Below are positions 63,201 through 64,000 of a stretch of 64,000 nucleotides of DNA, piece after piece. Every line of letters starts with the position of its first letter. Position 1 is the stretch's first letter. Below the pieces are notes generated by a model that did not search any database, was not told the DNA's origin, and was given only the letters and a program-made list of their open reading frames with translations. Position numbers and translations under genes: made by a program. Source of the DNA: JAWPMT01 sp965267435 (GTDB taxonomy: Bacteria > Bacteroidota > Bacteroidia > Cytophagales > Cyclobacteriaceae); the NCBI GenBank assembly GCA_965267435.1, contig OZ253960.1, forward strand, positions 1,302,001 through 1,366,000, given 5' to 3'.

Positions 63201-64000
63201 TCCAATGGACCATTGAGAACCGCGGTAGTAACCCGGCAACAGGCCAGATGGAAGACATCGTCTACTTCTCCCTGGACTCTCTGTGGGACATCGATGATAT
63301 CGTCTTTGGATCGCAGACACGTGAAATCAACCTGGCTCCGCTGTCAACGGAAAAGTTCAGCATGAGACTGCCCCTCAATCAGGCAATTCCCGAAGACTAC
63401 TTTGTTATCGTTCGAACAGACAGCAGAAACAACATTGTTGAAGACGATGACGACAACAACGAAGGGGCGAGCACTTCGCGGATAACAGTGGACATCAATG
63501 AGCTTCCGCTTTTTGTGACAAAGTCTGACACCCTACGAAACAACAGCAATCTGTACTATAAGCTGATCATCCCGGATTCACTCATGAACGAGACCTTGTT
63601 GGTCACGCTCAATGGCGAGGATGACAACGGCAACAACGAACTGTACATCCAGTTTAGCGAATCTCCAACACGGAATACTTACGACGATGCGTTCGACAAT
63701 CCTTTTGCTGCAGACCAGGAGGTCATCATTCCCAACCTCGCACCTGGCACCTACTATCTGTTGGTATATGGTGAGTCTATTGTCTCTGAGCGTCAACCCA
63801 TCGAATTGCTTGCCAATATCATAGATTTCCAGATAAGGAGAATAGCGACGAACGTTGGTGGGGATGAAGGAACTGTAACGACAGAAATCCAGGGATCTAA
63901 ATTCACGCCGAATACCCGTTTCTACTTGCGGCAGGGTGAAGAAAAGATCTACGCCTCAGAGATTATGTACAAGGATCCAACGGCTGTATTTGCGACTTTC
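48254..64000 (+). CDS. Giant secreted modular protein: beta-helix, Ig-like, FN3, CARDB and PPC domains (3' end outside window)
   Basis: The frame starting with ATG at 48254 shows no stop to the last base (5,249 codons), so the gene is incomplete. Residues 1-30 look like a signal peptide (IRIFRLIALLLLHQF). Six right-handed beta-helix modules begin near residues 53, 612, 1155, 1701, 2247 and 2786, each opening with a (T/Y)(F/Y)TIGG..PDF pattern and closing with VTDD.DG...PDIGADEF, followed by a CARDB-like beta-sandwich of about 100 residues. Nine Ig-like repeats (about 3333-3989), one FN3-like domain (about 3991-4086), eight CARDB repeats (about 4086-5086) and a PPC-like domain follow, and the last visible part resembles an IPT/TIG domain. 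This is a surface adhesin or matrix protein by analogy with large Bacteroidota T9SS cargos; the export signal would be at the C terminus, beyond the window. Confidence 0.9.
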   Translation, partial: MPKGGIRIFRLIALLLLHQFVVKYSAYGAGFVASSSEPTSSNSNNHFWETSGTFTIGGADPDFATINEAVTVLEAGINGPVIFNIRPGVYNEQIIITDIPGASEVNTITFQSESGDSSSVTIFYESLEATENYVIQLDSADHLIFNNMKIQATGADYATVIEMVNGADHNSFLNCTLQGLETTRSWGQLYVVRSIGDNDDSNDFNLFKANTFLHGSGGISLDGDGSTNLDIGNRVEDNVFLDQGDMGLEMYYQRHPEVLRNHIRSMDDGYEAGILIYRSVGNVRVMGNLLDLYEAYYGLDLYRLEIESPDQYGLIANNMITITSEDWEAVGISNYLNEDQRYYHNSVHMLGDDYESTAYWNYYSERTVTVNNNFVNSAFGFAIWLEYNGEDEEESPISDVPYINDMASDHNNLITNGLYLGNVDYDEVETLAEIQDISGTETNSRVVSPAFTSDLDLHSNKGLLDGVGIPIPEVTDDYDGDTRDPANPDLGADEFTTTGADVYLLSVGGPPPPFSPGVQDVSIEVINGGGSPLTSFTVAWDINGVAQADFMWTGNIGIKDTARIAIGTFNFAPAIGHTIEATVLSPNGIEDTDPSDNSREATDIYTALAAGTYTIGGVSPDFENFSDAVDLLNGGGGIDGPITFLVRDGVYNEQLQLFEVSGASSTNTVTFRSESEDSTAVRLTYNSTLSSRNYVLLLDGADHLRFADMTIESTGFSWGRNIVLNNGADSNRFEHNIIRGVIRSTTTTNIAVIYSSSTGSEDFNAFHNNRIENGSYGLYFGNSTSPIFSEVGTHLTDNIFTDQYYRGIEIRNQRETVITGNQILTSSTTSSYLGLYLYYCTGVNRLAKNRFVLNDGGTAVYASQFGGNPGDTLNIVNNFVSVTEGYSDFAMQFIQSSYVKVYHNNMNMTSYGEEGGGVLRASFGTELELINNIMAHQESGIVLDLSPGVLVDANYNDLYTTGPTLVSEDQNYTTLADWQQFSGLETNSISANPRFAAFDDLHVSKGILNNAGTSLSEVTDDIDGDLRNPVTPDIGADEFEPSGVDLSITYVPLVDNAAPVGSNPLKIVVQNSGGSTITGFTVDWEFDAVTQTPYEWTGSLSVGERDTIVLGNVVLQLLTPHNLSISIETIAEGADGDDSDNQVNASDIYPAMVGPYTIGGLTPDFGTFSEAASALDLSGVLGHTIFDVRTGTYPEQVVIPEIDGTGEDATITFRSESGDSTDVTLTFASTSSSSNYTLLLDGADHVTFRSMTMESTNTTYGRVVDLKRGATHNRFENNVLRGVDLSSTNDRLAVIYSTYTGAFDLEHENVFSNNQILEGSIGIYFRGTSSSEGRRELGNLFQGNRLEGQYYMGIYPSYQDSISVIDNDVIAISHYFAYFGINLERCYGKGTIVGNDVYVQDGRYGIMLNDFESDAGRETLVANNFIRMGGSNSVYGLSLNYTDFANVVHNTVRIDNSNTNSNTALYINSGSDIDLYNNIFASVGEGLAIDATAEAITNADFNNYYDKSTFFGERDNIRVVSLEEWQELSGQELNSIAADPKFIAPDDLHVKQVSLYNAGTPTGLVTDDIDGDPRDAFPDIGADEFELSNLDAELLAIANPSVPFSPGVQPVQVLIRNSGQSALTSATIGWQVNGLGQTAASWTGSIETGDSVLVDLDDFNFEAGTFYEIKAWTSAPNGGVDDDTGSDTVTVSDLYAGVSGTFTIGGDTPDFASFGDAVEALIQGGVVGPVTFNVRDGQYVEQVQIPEITGAAEDRKITFQSESQDSTKVTLTSLSANFSSNYILELDGADHFVFRDLTIKSINSSYGIAVAIKNKAQFNTFENNVIQGPDVTSSSSNRAVIHISSDNSRQNADQTIFRENRILNGSYGIFAISYSRQEGNRAQGLVIEQNEFSNFYTAGIDVIFADNLSINSNKIRSTKSYNFQTGLSLDEVYGGSIVGNQIYLEEARRGMELTDLNGTASEPILVSNNMASVFNVGETNGIYVAYSQYVDIVHNNILASSTQALNARAIYAFSGSNCRLINNSFYAGNFGYVMYVTSGFFTESDYNNLYAEGAFRAYYGTVIDEDLDALRAISGKEANSLSVDPRYVSDTDLHVKEVQLNDAGTPLTSVTTDFDGESRSTENPDIGADEFQPPAADAGILALTKPAKPFAFGVQEVSVVLRNHGLDTLTEATIQWTVNGVAQPDVPWTDMLPSTDTISVPLGSFTFDPGTGYTAKFWTINPNGVADIEASNDTLLVTDIYTALDGEYTIGGANPDFVSFQEAADALSLGGIDGDVQFTVRDGVYDEQVIIPEIQRSDSSYLITFQSESEDSTAVTLTYSGDKRYSNYTLLLDGVDGILFKQMTIASGNNVYGRVVEWRNDATNTTFDGMVFSGATNNTTSTNAVVLNATNNNNHGLRVSNSRILRGSFGAYIRGRSVNDPMNEVVFENNEFSDQYYMGLYLQYLERASVESNVITTTKVYTSYTGIYSYYGVDGVSIVGNRVLGSVGTNGIFLNRTTGTSSSRSLVANNFIQIGGTGSAFGIREDRATYLNIYFNSINITNSSTSANNAGIYLDEGSNILLRNNIVVSENGYVMRTYFTGFSSDYNNLLTRGANFAYYNNSIYSTFQSWQNVTSRDNNSVSTEPFFKSDTDLHVENFLLNGAGTAVSEVTYDIDGNARALTPDIGADEFIPPTEDASVVSFYAPVEPLQLGINEVGVRVFNNASAALKSVKLEWEVNGEVQEIVNWTGDLAPGESDSVTLGFFDFQFGTLYDIKAWSSGPNGLADLVPTNDSIQFEDIFVGLNGEYIIGGPGADFPNFSQAADALNERGVTGPVVFTVNDGIYNEQIRLGEILGSSSENSITFRSASQDSTKVTMNAEVVSSLNYVVLLDGTDHVSFQDMTLRASSPSNNNQLGRVIVIQNEATNNSFSGLVVQGVSYVSTFRTSERYLIYSPSSFDEGSTFEGIRFISGSYGLYLQGTNGERESGTQITNCVFQDQDYRAVYLIYQIAPRINNNVINAIETRGFFYGLYLRTLEDDFEITKNQVNIAEDGHGIYVDYAEGSSDVHGSVFNNFVKTGATDNSYGIYLEDVQYTKVYHNSVNITTTDLGGRAFYADGGSNLSVQNNIWVNSGGGYAMYTNYPFGFATTDYNDLYSTGARLAYWSGDQSSLEALQSASGHETNSISIDPSFASTTDLHIDQANLDGAAVFVPEVTDDIDDQIRNVGAPDIGADEFGAGLATNDIGVVAFLNPESGCDMDSLQNVTVRVQNFGVDTISNFTITYVLNDTIQVDEEIQSWELPGGKNREYSFTTPINVRENGIYLLDFYTGLVDDSDTSNDSLLRASFEHYVPVIATVTPDTVLCRGEQIFLHATGGDSYEWRVLGSPSILGRYNSFRVSPSNTTTYTVKAKSDEGCFASDTVTVDVNPSPERPEITFDGNVSPCNEDTVTLTSSIAENIIWSNGAATQSIQVTDPGTYFVTHLDTINGCTTTESITLSYARPPSVLISNKNLCPGESATLTVTNGVAFSWSTGETTQSITVTPGDDTTYEVVILNDLGCEYVRTATVFTKPLQPDPQILSISEDTEVCNGGSVRLTVDADALNVFWSNGRSGNSITVSPSVKTTYTATASNGSCSLTTASESVTVDVLPAPIPPIIVATGSASLSFCDTDSIFLTASDATDSLLWSTGDSTQTIVVTEQGEYSVTRINEFGCTAEAFITLSDPPIPYITGEQTVCDGESTTLTINNGEFYSWSTGDSTRSITVFPDSTTTYYASIKVREGCEYLDSITVSLRPAPAITGISADTTICAGSPLELQVTGTAEEFLWSEGGSGNTIQVAPMESTTYKVTATNGCLGENFDDKAEVRVTVLPLPNKSLISPAGVVTICDGESVELFSSFSDSILWSTGEMTPTIVVSEPGVYSLSRFNAFECSITDEVIVEFAPEVTITTDGFSTLCRGDGVTLTVENASSQTWSTAEGTQSIFVSPDTTTTYYVEGLNLNGCEYLDSLVISILDPVPPDSVGQMIPAQGSEGASLPLTLSWSPAFNASHYDIFIWQDSTEIPESPFIEDVDQISTIIDQGLSYGTVYNWQIVAKNSCHTTPGPIQQFTLRELPDLVVTRVAAPKSAFSGSTIDVTWTVENIGEGNTSVKELWSDAIYLSVDSTLGVLDTYLGGASNLTALNAGQSYENTTTVTLPKGITQEYYILVAADHFKQVLETDDSNNSERNRPSMLVELTPPPDLQVTQIVRPTQAFSGQTVNVSWTVTNVGTGPTEGQSWQDIVYLSEDSILRTSSAFRLGTFKHQGALEVDESYTLSKELVVPQAIFGNYFIHVVTDQRDQIFEFAFENNNTLRSEGIDVILAPPPDLVVTDISAPPSASNGESITIGYTVQNQGGSSTPNIKWTDRIYLSDSVGFDASKAKRIGSTDVSLSLGLDEQYTRLITVRVPTDQEGLRYLHVRTDVLNTIFEFENEDNNVTTSDPFTILAADLTVTSIAIPPEANSGDTIRIDYTVKNVGEGTVIKEDWKDRIGIDKSAIYDPLEIEEMELLTYRTTNLAKNDSITISRDVIIPKSADGQNFIYVETDFENEMLEPQGDVPNYLAEPIDVTISPWPDLEVVDISLLSDTVYAGLPFSLSATITNDGAVDVQEHRWSDYIFLSTTPLFEDTVTFLYQEEREDPLSKDESYSFESSLKVEVEIPAGSYYLLLYLDYDSAVFEHVDDANNLVAYGPISLQSYPPVNLRADSLLVADTLGSGFEEMLEWSVTNVGAAPTLADTWFDALYLSEDSIWQGRQDLFLTQYPVFGPLENGESYDHMDVFTAPDGFEGDYYLILVADYSIEEESGLTRDSLRENNYAVKPVHIELSPSPNLTVADLTVPDQGFSGQPLEISWTVNNDGNGATEDNWSDRVYLSTDLVIDEDDAILTTELQQIVLDTGETYTVTQSVTLPINASGNYILLLKTDYNDLAYEHEGEDDNVASSLLSVTRPLPADLVVTEVSVPTEAIAGEDVLIQWTIENRGSNPATGQMEDIVYFSLDSLWDIDDIVFGSQTREINLAPLSTEKFSMRLPLNQAIPEDYFVIVRTDSRNNIVEDDDDNNEGASTSRITVDINELPLFVTKSDTLRNNSNLYYKLIIPDSLMNETLLVTLNGEDDNGNNELYIQFSESPTRNTYDDAFDNPFAADQEVIIPNLAPGTYYLLVYGESIVSERQPIELLANIIDFQIRRIATNVGGDEGTVTTEIQGSKFTPNTRFYLRQGEEKIYASEIMYKDPTAVFATF
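48410..57890 (+). repeat. Six tandem beta-helix modules within the giant gene
   Basis: Module starts (TIGG pattern) are at 48410, 50087, 51716, 53354, 54992 and 56609, giving spacings of 1677, 1629, 1638, 1638 and 1617 bases. Each module contains NGVYNEQI-like and SNYVLLLDGADH-like strands near the start, many HNN turns, then GADEF and a CARDB-like spacer. Amino acid sequences are diverged, the length is well kept. Confidence 0.85.
58475..60220 (+). repeat. Ig-like repeats in an ABC-ABC-AB super-repeat
   Basis: Ig-like units of about 70 residues occur in the order A, B, C, A, B, C, A, B. The A units start at about 58475, 59132 and 59792 (periods 657 and 660). A units end with GC after a PGTY or QGEY strand, B units end with GCEY, and C units carry SG.(S/T)I.V.P...TTY.(A/V)TA.NG. 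One extra unit of C-like type precedes them at about 58250. Confidence 0.75.
60517..63500 (+). repeat. Eight CARDB repeats within the giant gene
   Basis: Units begin at about 60517, 60893, 61267, 61633, 62006, 62390, 62770 and 63133, spacing about 366-384 bases (125 residues). Each starts with a PDL.V..I..P sequence, then (I/V).W(T/S)V.N.G, then an (I/V)YLS.D strand, and ends with a D..N.V.E.(D/E)..NN.. turn. CARDB domains are beta-sandwiches associated with cell adhesion. Confidence 0.82.

Noticed and set aside
1..64000. CRISPR array, tRNA, rRNA or prophage
   Set aside because: I saw no regularly spaced short repeats with spacers, no tRNA cloverleaf, no ribosomal RNA and no phage or transposase genes. 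The repeats in 48254-64000 are coding domain repeats.

Overview
The window comes from a member of the Bacteroidota, most likely a marine Cytophagales-type bacterium. I infer this from a type IX secretion C-terminal sorting domain (gene ending at 3863), many short lipoprotein signal peptides, PadR plus prefix-domain FtsX permease pairs, an OlsA/OlsB-like (glycine-lipid) gene pair, start codons that mostly lack a Shine-Dalgarno sequence, and promoter-like TAnnTTTG boxes. GC content is near 50 percent. I found no rRNA, tRNA, CRISPR array, phage or intact insertion sequence.

Layout. 1-9650 is a sugar-acid, nucleoside and polysaccharide catabolism patch: the end of an altronate dehydratase gene, a nucleoside hydrolase lipoprotein, a secreted vanadium-haloperoxidase-like protein, the first PadR/ABC-permease module, and an FAD oxidoreductase lipoprotein. 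It also holds two decayed genes, a nucleoside hydrolase 5' remnant at 3926-4110 and the 3' part of a DUF5060/DUF5605-type glycoside hydrolase at 9032-9650. 9635-16215 holds two AraC regulators, a KefF/KefC-like potassium efflux pair, an SDR and a bestrophin. 16411-26393 holds a PrpE-AcuI pair (propionate or acrylate activation and acryloyl-CoA reduction), a serine hydrolase, an NTF2-like protein, two tandem YtcJ-type amidohydrolase lipoproteins and an NAD(P)-binding protein. 26511-29459 is the second permease/PadR module, on the minus strand.

29919-39122 has a Gfo/Idh/MocA dehydrogenase, the glycine-lipid acyltransferase pair, a secreted bicupin, a two-subunit molybdenum hydroxylase with a twin-arginine leader, and exonuclease VII (xseA/xseB, overlapping). 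39304-45262 is a three-gene cassette of the type best known from Planctomycetes: PSCyt1-DUF1549-DUF1553, then DUF1501, then a DUF2231-cytochrome-LRR fusion. 45268-47980 has a mutarotase-fold protein, an unknown secreted protein and a DUF4932 metallopeptidase-like protein.

From 48254 to the right edge a single reading frame stays open for 5,249 codons without ending. It encodes a giant secreted protein with six beta-helix modules of about 545 residues, nine Ig-like repeats in an ABC-ABC-AB order, one FN3-like domain, eight CARDB repeats and a PPC-like domain. It is the most striking object in the window. The next most interesting signals are perfect direct repeats just upstream of both padR genes, which look like operators although the two repeat sequences differ, and several intergenic imperfect-palindrome repeats.
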